NCBI RefSeq assembly: GCF_001557325.1
Contig: NZ_LSJS01000292.1
Span: 15,939 to 79,938, forward strand
DNA length: 64,000 bases
Reading direction: 5' to 3'
Origin: Erythrobacter donghaensis
GTDB lineage: Bacteria > Pseudomonadota > Alphaproteobacteria > Sphingomonadales > Sphingomonadaceae
Part shown: piece after piece, positions 50,676 to 59,772 of the stretch
Position numbering within the stretch: the stretch's first letter is position 1
Layout: each line of letters begins with the position of its first letter
Translations under genes and position numbers: made by a program
The notes under the pieces: generated by a model
Told to the model about the DNA's origin: nothing
What the model saw: only the letters and a program-made list of their open reading frames with translations
Database searches by the model: none

Positions 50676-52418
50676 TCAGGCGGCCCGCTCGCTCTCGGCC
50701 TTGCGGCCCTCGGGCGGGGAGCGGAACACGGTCAGCCGCTCGTAGCACAGCCGGTTGCGCCCGCTCGCCTTGGCCTCGTACATCAGCGCGTCTGCGCGGG
50801 CGTAGAACTCGGCGAAGGCCATCTTCTGCCGCCCGGCATCGCCCAGCACCACCACGCCCATGCTCGCGGTCACCGGCAGGTCGAGCCCGGGGACTTCCTT
50901 GGCGATCCGCATCGGGATCGCCTGGCGCAGCGCCTCGGCGCGCTCGATCGGGCGGGGGCCGCGCAGCAGCACCACGAATTCCTCGCCGCCCAATCGCACC
51001 GCCACCGCGTCGCGGTCCCCCGAGGAGCGGATCGCGCTCGCGCAGGCGACCAGCGCGGCATCGCCGACCTGGTGGCCGTGGACGTCGTTGATCGCCTTGA
51101 AGCGATCCAGATCGACCAGCGCGAAGGTGTCGAAGCCCTGCGCCAGCAGCTCGTCGAAGCGCGCCTCGATCGCGCGGCGGTTCATCAACCCGGTGAGCGA
51201 ATCGCGGGTCGAGATCTGCTCGAGCATCCGCGCCTCGGTCAGCGCCGCATCGCGCTCGCGGCGCAGCGCGAGGAAGCGGTCGGCGATGGCGAGCGAGATC
51301 ACCACCACCTCGATCCCGACCGCGACATAAAGCATCTGGTCGAGGCTCGAGGGGCCGGTGTGCCAGCCCAGCCCGCGCAGCAGGCGCTCGATCGAGGCGA
51401 CGATGATCGGGGCCCAGGCGACGGCGAGGAAGCGGCCCGAGCGGCTGCCGCGCGCGATCGCCTCGATCACCGCCGCGCTGATCACGATGATCGCGGGCAG
51501 GAAGGCAAGGAAATAGCCGACATCGTCGAAGCGCTGGGTGGCATCGAGCTGGAGCGCGAAGAAGCCGGGCACGATCATCGTGAACCAGCCGGTCGCGATC
51601 GTCACCTGCCGCATCAGGCGGGACTGCGCGCCGCGTTCGAGGAAGCTCGCCAGGAACAGCGCCGAGATTCCCGCGCCCACCGCCCATGACAGCGGGCCCA
51701 CCACCGCGATCACCGCCACCGGCAGCGTGACGAAGGCCGAGATCAGCCCGCCCGCGGTCAGCACATAGGTCATCATCGCGGTGACCATCGCCGCGTGCAG
51801 CACGACGAAGCGTTCGCGCAGCACCACGAAGAAGCTGATGTCGAACAGCAGCGGCAGCACCAGCATGCCCGCGACAAATGCGAGCAGCATCATGTCGATC
51901 TGCGACCAGTCGGCCAGCCCCGGGTCATGAGTGATGCGCGCCTCGGTGAGCAGCGGCACCGAATGCGGCGCCTCGATCCGGGCGATCAGCGTGGTGGTCC
52001 GCGGCGTGATCTCGGGGAGCGGGAGCTGGAACACGGGGCCCGCGGCAAAGGGCCTGCCGTCCGCCTCGCGCAGCACCAGGCTGCGCACCGCGCCGTCGCC
52101 GTCGATCGCATGGAAGGTGATCGTCTCGAAGCGCGCGGAGCGGCTGAAGAAGTGGCGGGGGAGCGCGCGCTTGTTCCAGTCCTTTGCCTCGAAGCGCAGC
52201 CACACTGCGGGCACATCCGAGCGCCAGCCGGAATCCTCGCAGGCCCACCCCGCGCGCGGACGCATGGCGTCCAGCCCGGCCGTGAGCCCGGTCGTCGCGT
52301 GGCAAGCAGGGGCATGGGTCGGCACGCGGTGGTCGTCTGCCGCCGCCGGTCGGGCAGCCAGCAACACCAGCATCACGGCGACCATGCCGAGCCGGGTAAG
52401 GAGGCGCAAGAGTGCCAT
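50676..52418 (-). CDS. Membrane-bound diguanylate cyclase (7TM-DISM sensor and GGDEF domain)
   Basis: 580 residues from ATG 52418. Signal-like first helix, then a periplasmic sensor of about 140 residues (7TMR-DISM extracellular type), seven transmembrane segments (about 175-375), a short coiled coil (LRRERDAALTEARMLEQI) and a GGDEF domain with RDSLTGLMNRRAIEARFDE and active-site GGEEF near 500. The GGEEF variant is catalytically competent in known enzymes. An RxxD-type inhibitory site is not evident in the five-residue position. It makes cyclic di-GMP in response to a periplasmic signal. Confidence 0.92.
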   Translation of the reverse strand: MALLRLLTRLGMVAVMLVLLAARPAAADDHRVPTHAPACHATTGLTAGLDAMRPRAGWACEDSGWRSDVPAVWLRFEAKDWNKRALPRHFFSRSARFETITFHAIDGDGAVRSLVLREADGRPFAAGPVFQLPLPEITPRTTTLIARIEAPHSVPLLTEARITHDPGLADWSQIDMMLLAFVAGMLVLPLLFDISFFVVLRERFVVLHAAMVTAMMTYVLTAGGLISAFVTLPVAVIAVVGPLSWAVGAGISALFLASFLERGAQSRLMRQVTIATGWFTMIVPGFFALQLDATQRFDDVGYFLAFLPAIIVISAAVIEAIARGSRSGRFLAVAWAPIIVASIERLLRGLGWHTGPSSLDQMLYVAVGIEVVVISLAIADRFLALRRERDAALTEARMLEQISTRDSLTGLMNRRAIEARFDELLAQGFDTFALVDLDRFKAINDVHGHQVGDAALVACASAIRSSGDRDAVAVRLGGEEFVVLLRGPRPIERAEALRQAIPMRIAKEVPGLDLPVTASMGVVVLGDAGRQKMAFAEFYARADALMYEAKASGRNRLCYERLTVFRSPPEGRKAESERAA

Positions 52419-52626
52419 GTCCGCAGCCCTACCATGCAAGCTCTTACGATGCTGTTAAGCGATTTTGCTCCATTTTGGAGATAATTCCATGCGTTTTGAA
52501 AGGTTTGCCCGAAGCGCCGCCGCGCGGCGATGCAAGCGGTTTACGCGAAGTAACGGACATGTCACGAAAGGCTCCTAGCGCATCTTGCTTCAAACATCGC
52601 GCCGCTGGCGCCGACCGGGACCCTAC

Positions 52627-53688
52627 ATGCCGCATTCGATCTCCGCCCTCCTCAAGACCGGCGCCGCTCTGGCGCTTGCCGCCGCCACGCTTGCCGCCTG
52701 CAATGCCGGCGGCGCCTCGGGAGCGCAGTCGGTTCACGCGGTGGGCTCCTCCACGGTCTATCCCTTCGCCAAGCTGGTCGCCGAGAATTTCTCGCGCAGC
52801 TTCCCCGACATGCGCTCGCCGCTGATCGAATCGACCGGTACCGGCAACGGCATCCAGCTGTTCTGCTCGGGCCTCGGCCCCAACACCCCGGACATGGTCA
52901 ACGCCTCGCGCCGGATGAAGCCCTCCGAGTTCGACACCTGCGCCTCGAACAAGGTCGACGAGGTGATCGAACTCCAGGTCGGGCTCGACGGGATCGCCTT
53001 CGCCTCGGCCAAGGGCGGGATCAAGCTGAACCTCTCGCCCGAAACGATCTACAAGGCGCTCGCCGCGCGCCCCTACGGCAAGCCGCAGACCGCCAAGACC
53101 TGGGCCGATGTCGACCCGGCGCTGCCGGCCGAGCCGATCCTCGTCTACGGCCCGCCCTCGACCTCGGGCACGCGCGATGCGCTCAAGGAGCTGATCCTCC
53201 ACGTCGGCTGCGACGTCGATCCGGCGATGAAGGCGCTGAAGGAAAAGGACGAGACCGAATACAGCCGGATCTGCACCGAGATCCGCGACGACGGCGCCTA
53301 TTCCGACCAGGGCGAGCAGGACAACCTGATCGTCAACAAGATCGTCGCCAACCCCCGGATCGTCGGCATCTTCGGCTTTTCCTACCTCGAGGAGAACCTC
53401 GACAAGGTGCAGGATCTGCCGATGAACGGGGTGCAGGCGACCTATGAGAATATTGCGAATTTCTCCTATCCGGGCGCGCGGCCGCTCTACGTTTACGTCA
53501 AGAAGTCGCACTTGCGCGCTATCCCGGGCCTCGAGGACTTCATGAAGGAGTGGATCAAGAGCTGGGGCAAGGACGGTCCGCTCGCGCGTATCGGCATGGT
53601 CGCCATGCCCGCCGAGACGATGGCCGCCAATGTTGCCAAGGTGCAGAACCTGACGATCCTCACCAAGGCCGAGCTCGAGGCAGAATAG
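52627..53688 (+). CDS. PstS-like phosphate-binding lipoprotein, first of two tandem paralogues
   Basis: 353 residues from ATG 52627. Signal with lipobox LAAC, so membrane-anchored. The substrate-binding protein signatures AVGSSTVYPFAKLVAENF, TGTGNGIQLFCSG and YGPPSTSGTRDAL are those of the PstS/SphX group, with Ser-Ser-Thr and SGTR contacting phosphate. It shares the layout and many blocks with the next gene. The pstCAB permease genes are absent from the window. Upstream (52440-52626) is a long AT-richer leader without a convincing Pho box. Confidence 0.88.
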   Translation: MPHSISALLKTGAALALAAATLAACNAGGASGAQSVHAVGSSTVYPFAKLVAENFSRSFPDMRSPLIESTGTGNGIQLFCSGLGPNTPDMVNASRRMKPSEFDTCASNKVDEVIELQVGLDGIAFASAKGGIKLNLSPETIYKALAARPYGKPQTAKTWADVDPALPAEPILVYGPPSTSGTRDALKELILHVGCDVDPAMKALKEKDETEYSRICTEIRDDGAYSDQGEQDNLIVNKIVANPRIVGIFGFSYLEENLDKVQDLPMNGVQATYENIANFSYPGARPLYVYVKKSHLRAIPGLEDFMKEWIKSWGKDGPLARIGMVAMPAETMAANVAKVQNLTILTKAELEAE

Positions 53689-53730
53689 ATCCGCTTCTCC
53701 ATGGACTCATGACCACTTGGGGAGGGAATG

Positions 53731-54825
53731 ATGTCTGAGAGAATGGGGATTTCGCTGAAGGATCGCAATGCGGCGCGCGCGCCCGCGGCGCTGCTGGTGC
53801 TGGCTGCCATGCTCGGCCTTCCGGGCTGCGGCGACAGCCCCGAGGATGCCGCCGCCAAGGCGATCAGCGTGGTCGGCTCCTCGACCGTCTACCCCTTCGC
53901 CAAGCAGGTCGCCGAGGATTTCGTCGCCGCCAACGAGGGGCTCGCCCCGCCGCAGGTCACCTCCTCGGGCACCGCCGACGGGATCGCCGCCTTCTGCGCC
54001 GGGGTGGGGGCGACCACCCCCGACATCGTCAACGCATCGCGCCGCATGACCCGCGCGGAATTCGCCGAATGCGCCGCCAACGGGGTGAGCGAGATCATCG
54101 AGGTCGAAGTCGGGCTCGACGGGATCGTCTTCGCTGCGGCCACCGACCGCGGGATCGACATCAAGCTGACCCGCGACAATGTCTACCGCGCGATTTCCAA
54201 CAAGCCCTTCGGCCGCGAGCAGACCGCCAAGACCTGGGCCGATGTCGATGCCACGCTCCCCGCCACGCCGATCGTGGTCTATGGCCCACCCGAAAGCTCG
54301 GGCACGCGCGAGGCGCTGCTCGACCTCGTGGTCGAGCCCGGCTGCCGCCAGAACAGCGCGATGGCCGCCTTCGAGAAGAGCGATCCGGAACGCTTCCAGC
54401 GCGATTGCCACACGCTGCGCAGCGACAGCGGCTACAGCAGCCAGGGCGAGCAGGACGACCTGATCGTCCGCCGCGTCGCCTCCAACCCCGAGGCGATCGC
54501 GATCGTGGGCTATTCCTACCTCGCCAAGAACGCCCAGGCGGTGAAGCCGCTGGCGCTCGACGGTGTGATGCCGAGCCCGGCGACCATCGCCGACGGCAGC
54601 TACGAGGCGAGCCGCCCGCTCTATATCTACGTCAAGAAGGCCAACCTTTCGGTCACCCCGGGGCTCGACAAGTTCCTGGCCCAGTGGGCGCAGAGCTGGG
54701 GCGCGGACGGCGCGCTGGCGAAGATCGGGCTGGTGCCGCTCCCGGCCGACCGGCAGGCGCGGGCCGTCGCGGCGATCCAGAACCAGACGGCGCTGACCGC
54801 GGCCGCGCTCGACACCGCGCAGTAA
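53731..54825 (+). CDS. PstS-like phosphate-binding lipoprotein, second tandem paralogue
   Basis: 364 residues from ATG 53731, preferred over ATG 53728 because GGAGG then stands five bases upstream. Lipobox LPGC. The blocks SVVGSSTVYPFAKQVAEDF, TSSGTADGIAAFCAG, IVNASRRMTRAEF, QTAKTWADVD and YGPPESSGTREAL line up with the preceding gene throughout, so the two arose by tandem duplication, long enough ago to have diverged widely. It is 42 bases after the first copy and probably shares its transcript. The two may differ in affinity. Confidence 0.88.
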   Translation: MSERMGISLKDRNAARAPAALLVLAAMLGLPGCGDSPEDAAAKAISVVGSSTVYPFAKQVAEDFVAANEGLAPPQVTSSGTADGIAAFCAGVGATTPDIVNASRRMTRAEFAECAANGVSEIIEVEVGLDGIVFAAATDRGIDIKLTRDNVYRAISNKPFGREQTAKTWADVDATLPATPIVVYGPPESSGTREALLDLVVEPGCRQNSAMAAFEKSDPERFQRDCHTLRSDSGYSSQGEQDDLIVRRVASNPEAIAIVGYSYLAKNAQAVKPLALDGVMPSPATIADGSYEASRPLYIYVKKANLSVTPGLDKFLAQWAQSWGADGALAKIGLVPLPADRQARAVAAIQNQTALTAAALDTAQ

Positions 54826-54847
54826 GCGCCTGAAGTGATTGCGGCAT

Positions 54848-54874
54848 GGCGGAGAGGCGGCTAACCTCTCCGCC
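54848..54874. promoter_or_regulatory. 10-bp perfect hairpin ending at the base before the DUF2157 start codon
   Basis: GGCGGAGAGG / CCTCTCCGCC with a 7-base loop; the right arm touches ATG 54875. The only Shine-Dalgarno-like bases (GGAGAGG) are in the left arm and would be paired. It could hold back translation, or act as a 3' hairpin for the pstS-like pair (22 bases after the stop, no T-run). Confidence 0.45.
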
Positions 54875-56014
54875 ATGAGCGCGCGCAAGATCGCCGAATG
54901 GCACGAGGCCGGCCTGATCGACGCTGCGACGCGCGACCGGCTTGCCGCCTATGAAGCCGAGCATGCCCGCCCGCTCCTGCTTTGGGCCGTGTGGGGCATC
55001 GGCGCGCTCGCCATCGGGCTGGGCGTGGTGTCGGTGGTGGCGGCGAACTGGGAGGATATTCCCGGGCTGGTCCGGCTGGCGGTGCATCTGGCGCTGATCG
55101 CCGGGCTGCTGGGCCTGCTGTTCATGCGCGAGGCACAGCTGGCCGAGCGCTCGCCGTGGATCGTCGAGGCGCTGGTCTTCGTCACCGCCGCCTTGGGCCT
55201 CACCTTCTTCGGGCATCTGGGGCAGGTCTACCAGACCTCATCGCCGCTGTGGCAGCCGCTCGCGCTGTGGTTGGCGCTGTTCGTGCCGCTGCTGCTGCTG
55301 ACCGGGCGCAGCTGGGCGAGTGCGCTCGCGGTGATGGGCGGCGCGGTGTGGACGGCGTGGGAATATGCGGGCGCGAGCACCGGCTACGGGCGCGAGACTG
55401 ACCTTGCCCTCAGCATCTGGCTCGCCTTCGTCGTCGCGCTGCCGGTGGCCTTCGCCCCGCTTGCCGCGTGGCTCGGCGGGCGCAGCGCGCGCGAGGATTT
55501 CTGGGAACGGCTCGAACAGCTTGCGCTCGCCTATGCGGTGGCGGGCGGCTCGCTCGCCTGCGTCTTCGCGAGCTTCGGCGGGCTCGATGGCCCGCAGCAC
55601 GCGCTGGCCAGCGTGCTGACCTGCGGGGCGGTGCTGGTCGCGGGCGGCATCGGGGTGGCGCTGGCGCGGCCAGGCGTGTCGGGGCAGATGGCGGGCGCGA
55701 TCATTGCGGGCGCGGGGCTGGTGATGCCGCTGGCCTATGCGGTGAACGACACCACCGTCCCGGCCGCGCTGGTGTTCTTCGCGCTGTGGGTCGGGATCGG
55801 CGCGGCGGCGCTGACCGCGCAGTGGCGGCGGGGGTTCCAGCAGGCGGTGGGGGTGATCGCCTTGCGGCTCATTATCCTGAGTTTCGAGCTGGCGGGCGAT
55901 CTGTTGATGAACGGGCTCGGGTTAATCCTTGCAGGACTGATGATCCTCGGCGTCGCATGGGGCGCGGTGCGGGTGTCCAAGCGCTTCGCCCCACGCGCGG
56001 AGGGTGAGGCATGA
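54875..56014 (+). CDS. DUF2157 membrane protein
   Basis: 379 residues from ATG 54875. A short cytoplasmic start with the DUF2157 signature (ARKIAEWHEAGLIDAATRDRLAAYE) is followed by about ten transmembrane helices, the first with WGIGALAIGLGVVSVVAANWEDIP, where the NW and P are typical of the family. The following gene encodes a GDYXXLXY protein and overlaps it (ATGATG over the stop); the two families nearly always occur together. Function unknown. An upstream TTG at 54839 in frame is possible but less likely. Confidence 0.88.
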   Translation: MSARKIAEWHEAGLIDAATRDRLAAYEAEHARPLLLWAVWGIGALAIGLGVVSVVAANWEDIPGLVRLAVHLALIAGLLGLLFMREAQLAERSPWIVEALVFVTAALGLTFFGHLGQVYQTSSPLWQPLALWLALFVPLLLLTGRSWASALAVMGGAVWTAWEYAGASTGYGRETDLALSIWLAFVVALPVAFAPLAAWLGGRSAREDFWERLEQLALAYAVAGGSLACVFASFGGLDGPQHALASVLTCGAVLVAGGIGVALARPGVSGQMAGAIIAGAGLVMPLAYAVNDTTVPAALVFFALWVGIGAAALTAQWRRGFQQAVGVIALRLIILSFELAGDLLMNGLGLILAGLMILGVAWGAVRVSKRFAPRAEGEA

Positions 56015-56577
56015 TGCGCGCCGCCCGCCTCGCCGCCGCCATCCTGCCGCTCCTCGGCCTCGGGGCGCTGTGGGCCATGAGCGACCGCACCTACCACAAG
56101 GGCACCGATTGGGAGGTGCCGATCGAGGGTTACGACCCGCGCGATTACCTGCGCGGGCACTATGTCGAGTTCAGCTATGACTGGCCGGGGCTCCCCGAGA
56201 GCGACATCCTCCCTTCCGCCCTGTGCCTTGAAGGCGCCGCGCCGGTGATCGACCGGGTGACGACCCATGCCGCTTTCCCCAACTGTGCCCACCCGGTCAT
56301 GTCGCGTGCCTCGGACGTCTATGGCCTGAACAGCCTTTTCCGCGGGCGGCTCTATCTCGGGCAGGACCGGGCGGAGGCCCTGCAAAGCCAATTGCGCAAC
56401 CGCGACCAGCGCGGGATCGTCACCATCCGCCAGCGCGAGGACGGGAGCTTCACGCCCATAAGCATCCGCTTCCGCCCGCTCACTCCGCAAGAAATCGCCG
56501 AGCGCGATGCGCCGGCGGGAGCCGCCCCGCTCTCGCCCTTCGATCCGCTTGCCCCGCCTGCGGTGATGGACAAATAG
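56011..56577 (+). CDS. GDYXXLXY domain protein
   Basis: 188 residues. One N-terminal membrane anchor (LAAAILPLLGLGALWAM), then a periplasmic domain with YDPRDYLRGHYVEF at about 41-54, the family's 'GDYxxLxY' motif (here RDYLRGHY). It has four cysteines, of which LCLEG and NCAHP may form a disulfide. It is coupled to the DUF2157 gene, so the two products probably form a complex. Function unknown. It converges with the ATP-grasp gene. Confidence 0.85.
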   Translation: MMRAARLAAAILPLLGLGALWAMSDRTYHKGTDWEVPIEGYDPRDYLRGHYVEFSYDWPGLPESDILPSALCLEGAAPVIDRVTTHAAFPNCAHPVMSRASDVYGLNSLFRGRLYLGQDRAEALQSQLRNRDQRGIVTIRQREDGSFTPISIRFRPLTPQEIAERDAPAGAAPLSPFDPLAPPAVMDK

Positions 56578-56578
56578 C

Positions 56579-57490
56579 CTAGCGGAAATCCTCGCCCGTC
56601 GCCGCGATGCGCGACTTGAGGCCTGCCTGACAGATGTTCTGGATCTCGATCCCCGGGTGGGCATTGACCTCGATCACCAGCGGGCCGTCATTGACGTCGA
56701 GCACGATGTCCGCCCCGCAATAGCCGAGGCCCACCGCCGGCCCGCACTTGGACGCCAGCTCCAGCACGCGCTTCCAGCCCGGAATCTCGAAGCCGATGAG
56801 GTTGACGCCGGTATCGGGGTGGTGGGTGATCGGCACGCCTTTCACCACCGCGCGGGTGATCTTGCCGGTCTCCATGTCGATCCCCGCCCCGATCGCGCGC
56901 TGGTGGAGGTTGGCCTTGCCGTCGCTCTCGATCGTGGGGAGCCGCACCATCGCCATCAGCGGGGTGTGGTGGAGGCTGATGACGCGCAGGTCCGGCAGGC
57001 CCTCGGGCACGATGCGCGAGAGCGCCGGGTCGGCAATTATCAGCGGCTCGATCAGCGCGGCGTCCTCGGCGGCGGAATCGCCCGAGAAGCCGCCGTCGAC
57101 CACCTTCTGGATGTGGTGCATCACCATGTCTTCGGGCAGCGCCGCGCCCGAGCCCTTGTACCAGGTGTTCCCCTCGCGCCGCACCGCGAGCAGGATGCCG
57201 TCGCCCTGCGAGCCGCGCGCGGGCTTGATCGCCCAGGCATCGGGCATGTCGCGGCTCGGCTTGAAATCGGCGACCTGCTGGTGATCCTCGAGCACCGCGA
57301 CGGTGCCGGTGCAGGCAATCCCCGCCGCCTCGAGCGCGCGCTTGGCCGCGACCTTGTCGCGCGCGCGCTCGATCGCGTGGCGCGGGTTGTATTTCTGGAT
57401 CAGCGCATTGCGCATGTTGATGCCGAGGATCTCGCCCCCGGTCAGCGCGTCCTCGCCCAGCCCCAGCCAGCGGTTCACAAAGCCGAACAT
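56579..57490 (-). CDS. Alpha-L-glutamate ligase-like ATP-grasp protein (RimK-related)
   Basis: 303 residues. ATP-grasp fold: MRNALIQKYNPRHAIERARDK (about 26-46, a motif of the TIGR02291-type family), WAIKPARGSQGDGI (about 86-99) and the metal-binding ADIVLDVNDGPLVIEVNAHPG (about 264-284). Relatives ligate glutamate or similar acids to an acceptor. This family occurs next to a 7TM membrane protein in many bacteria, as here (1-base gap). The acceptor is unknown. Confidence 0.88.
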   Translation of the reverse strand: MFGFVNRWLGLGEDALTGGEILGINMRNALIQKYNPRHAIERARDKVAAKRALEAAGIACTGTVAVLEDHQQVADFKPSRDMPDAWAIKPARGSQGDGILLAVRREGNTWYKGSGAALPEDMVMHHIQKVVDGGFSGDSAAEDAALIEPLIIADPALSRIVPEGLPDLRVISLHHTPLMAMVRLPTIESDGKANLHQRAIGAGIDMETGKITRAVVKGVPITHHPDTGVNLIGFEIPGWKRVLELASKCGPAVGLGYCGADIVLDVNDGPLVIEVNAHPGIEIQNICQAGLKSRIAATGEDFR

Positions 57491-57491
57491 C

Positions 57492-58661
57492 TCAGACGTC
57501 CTCCACCCGGCGGATCACCCAGGCATTGTGGATCGGCGGGCGCCCCGCCATCCGGTCGTCACTCCAGTCGTCCGCCCAGTCCGCCACCATGCGTCCGCCC
57601 GATGCGACAAGGCGAGGCCGCACGCGGGCCTCGCTGTCGGGGATCGGCTGGGGCACACGGCGGCGCGCGCCGGGCCTTATCTCGTCGGGCGATCCGATCA
57701 CCCACATGCCGGCGAGCGGCGGCGCGCCGCCGGTTGGCGCGGGAACGAGCTCGGGTATCGACGTGGCCGGCGCGGTCACGTCGGGAACGGGTTCGGGCGC
57801 GCGCCGCGTATCGGGCAGGCCCTTGCGGCGGTCTTCCTCCACCCCCTCGGGCAAGGCCTCGGCGGCAGCGGCAGCCTTCGCCCGGCGGCGCCGCTCGAGC
57901 CAGATCGGGGCGAAACGCCCGATTTCCGAGAGGCGCAGCCCGCGATAGCGCCCGAGGATCGCGATCGCGACCGCAGTGGTCGCAGGCATCAGCAGCGGCG
58001 ACCATTCGATCAGCGCGAGCGCGAAGTCCGAGACCATCACGAACTCGATCATCAGCGCCAGCACGAAGGTGTTGAGCGCCATCTTGGCGGCGGGCTTGGC
58101 GCCGTCCTTGCCCCACTGCTTCCACCACCGCTCGACGCACAGCGCGCAGACGATCACCGGGAAGGCATCGACCTGGAGCTCGGTGTCGAGCACCATCTGC
58201 AGGCCCACCAGCACCAGCACGATCAGCGAGATCAGCACGCCGAGAAAGCCGACGCGGGTCATGCGCAGCTTGAGCAGCGTCGGCGTGACGATCATGCCCA
58301 CCAGCACCGAGGAGCACAGCACCACCGGCCCCATCACCGGGCCGATCTGGAGGAAGGCGAGCGCGATCAGCATCGGGGTGAACAGGCCGAAGGCCTTCAA
58401 TCCGATGAAGCTCCTCGCCAGCACCACCAGGAAGGACCCCAGCGGCAGCACCATCAGCAGGTTGGACGGCTTCAGCCCCCAGATCGCCTGCGAGGACGCC
58501 ACGCCCTCGAAGGAGGAGGGCAGCGCCAGGAACGTCTCGGTATTGGCGACGCCGAGCCCGACGAGCACGGCCAGCACCGCAGCCACCGCCAGCCCGATAT
58601 AGAACGGGCGGCGGACCTGCGGCGTCGCGTTCGCCCAGATCTGGCCAACGCGGGCAATCAT
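57492..58661 (-). CDS. 7-TM protein of the inactive-transglutaminase/7TM (UUP1-linked) family, lacking the N-terminal domain
   Basis: 389 residues. A short start and one hydrophobic segment (FYIGLAVAAVLAVLVGLGVA) lead into six or seven transmembrane helices (about 65-245) with LKPSNLLMVLPLGSFLVVLAR and LKAFGLFTPMLIALAFL, the conserved core. The C-terminal 140 residues are polar, Pro/Arg-rich and probably cytoplasmic. Full-length relatives carry an inactive transglutaminase domain before the 7TM part; it is missing here. It sits between the ATP-grasp and outer-membrane genes with 1-base spacings, so the three are one operon. Confidence 0.8.
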   Translation of the reverse strand: MIARVGQIWANATPQVRRPFYIGLAVAAVLAVLVGLGVANTETFLALPSSFEGVASSQAIWGLKPSNLLMVLPLGSFLVVLARSFIGLKAFGLFTPMLIALAFLQIGPVMGPVVLCSSVLVGMIVTPTLLKLRMTRVGFLGVLISLIVLVLVGLQMVLDTELQVDAFPVIVCALCVERWWKQWGKDGAKPAAKMALNTFVLALMIEFVMVSDFALALIEWSPLLMPATTAVAIAILGRYRGLRLSEIGRFAPIWLERRRRAKAAAAAEALPEGVEEDRRKGLPDTRRAPEPVPDVTAPATSIPELVPAPTGGAPPLAGMWVIGSPDEIRPGARRRVPQPIPDSEARVRPRLVASGGRMVADWADDWSDDRMAGRPPIHNAWVIRRVEDV

Positions 58662-58662
58662 C

Positions 58663-59605
58663 TCAGAAGACGTAACCGACCGACAGCGTCAGGCGATAAC
58701 CCTCGCGCTCGCGCGCGCTCTCGTTGCTCGCAAAGAAGATGTATTTGGCCTCGGCCTCGATCCGCCACTTGCCGGGCCACCATTGCAGCTCGACCTCGGG
58801 TACGACCTGCCGGTCGCGGCGCAGCGCGCCGTTATCGGCGATGCGGCCATCGAAGCGGGTCTGGATCAGCTCGAGCGCGGGGCGCACGCGCAGGTCGGGG
58901 CCGATCGGGCGGGTATAGGCGACCCCGGCGGAATCGCGCTCGTATCCCCGCTGCGGATCGTCCGAACGGATGGTCTCGGTGCGCAGGTCGAAGGCGAGAT
59001 AGTGGTAGGCGCCGAAGCGGCGGCGGTATTGCGCATCGAAGCGCGCGCCGTCACCCGTGGTCGCCGGCCCTGCGCCGTTGTCGTACTGCCGCTCGCGCCA
59101 GGTGCCCTGCAGGCGGAAGCGGTTCGCCCGCGTCGGCTCGAAGGTTGCGCGCGCGGAGTATTCCCAGCTGTCGGTATCGGGGGGATTCGACCGTGACGAG
59201 ATCGTCGTAGCGCCGCAGCTGTGCCTGCACTTCGAGGGTGTCGGTGAGGTCGTGCTCGATATTCGCGGTGAGCCGGTCGCGCGAGACGTCGCGGCGGTCT
59301 TCGCCCAAGCGGAACACCTCGATCCGATCCGCCTCGAGCCGCACCCGGGTGCGCTTGCTTTCGATCCCGAGCCCGATCTGGCCGCGCACCGACAGCGCCT
59401 CGCCGTCGATCACCAGATCCTCGTCGCGGGTGGTGGTCTGGGCGCTGACCGCCTGGACATCGATGCGGGCGTCGGGTTCGAGCCGCCAGCCGGTCTCGTC
59501 CGCCGCTGCCAGCGGTGCGCCGACGGCAAGGCCCAGCGCGAGCGCGGCGGCGCGCCATGCCGTTCCGGCCGGCCGCAGATCGCGTGCAATTCTGGTGAGC
59601 AACAT
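58663..59605 (-). pseudogene. Outer-membrane beta-barrel protein gene with a one-base frameshift in a homopolymer
   Basis: It starts at ATG 59605 with signal peptide AALALGLAVGAPLAAAD and strand-like blocks (VRLEADRIEVFRLG, LEVQAQLRRYDDLVTVE). At the run of six Gs (59179-59184; Cs in the gene) the reading frame breaks. With five it continues as SPDTDSWEYSARATFEPTRA and on to LTLSVGYVF at 58663, giving a 313-residue barrel ending in Phe. The coding signal on both sides is clear. It is either a sequencing error, phase variation at the homopolymer, or a recent inactivation. First gene of the operon with the 7TM and ATP-grasp genes. Confidence 0.8.
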
Positions 59606-59710
59606 GGTGAACCCCCGTTAACCACGTTGGCATACGGGGGGCGCCGTTTAGAAATTCCTAACCCGGATTATAAACTTTTGATGCAGGTCGGGGCTGCTCC
59701 GCCATCCCCT

Positions 59711-59750
59711 TGAAAAGCAAAGCGGCGGGGGACCGTGGGTCCCCCGCCGC
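59711..59750 (-). terminator. Intrinsic terminator after the TonB-dependent receptor gene
   Basis: 12-bp stem GCGGCGGGGGAC / GTCCCCCGCCGC (59722-59733 and 59739-59750), followed on the minus strand by TTTGCTTTTC. It is 23 bases after the receptor stop codon. It also separates that gene from the outer-membrane gene downstream in the same direction. Confidence 0.85.
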
Positions 59751-59772
59751 CAATGTGCCCGAGAGCGTGCGA

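Noticed and set aside
52440-52626. Possible Pho box before the first PstS-like gene
   Set aside because: Only scattered partial words (TGTTAAG, TGTCACG) are present, with no two 7-base repeats at 11-base spacing.
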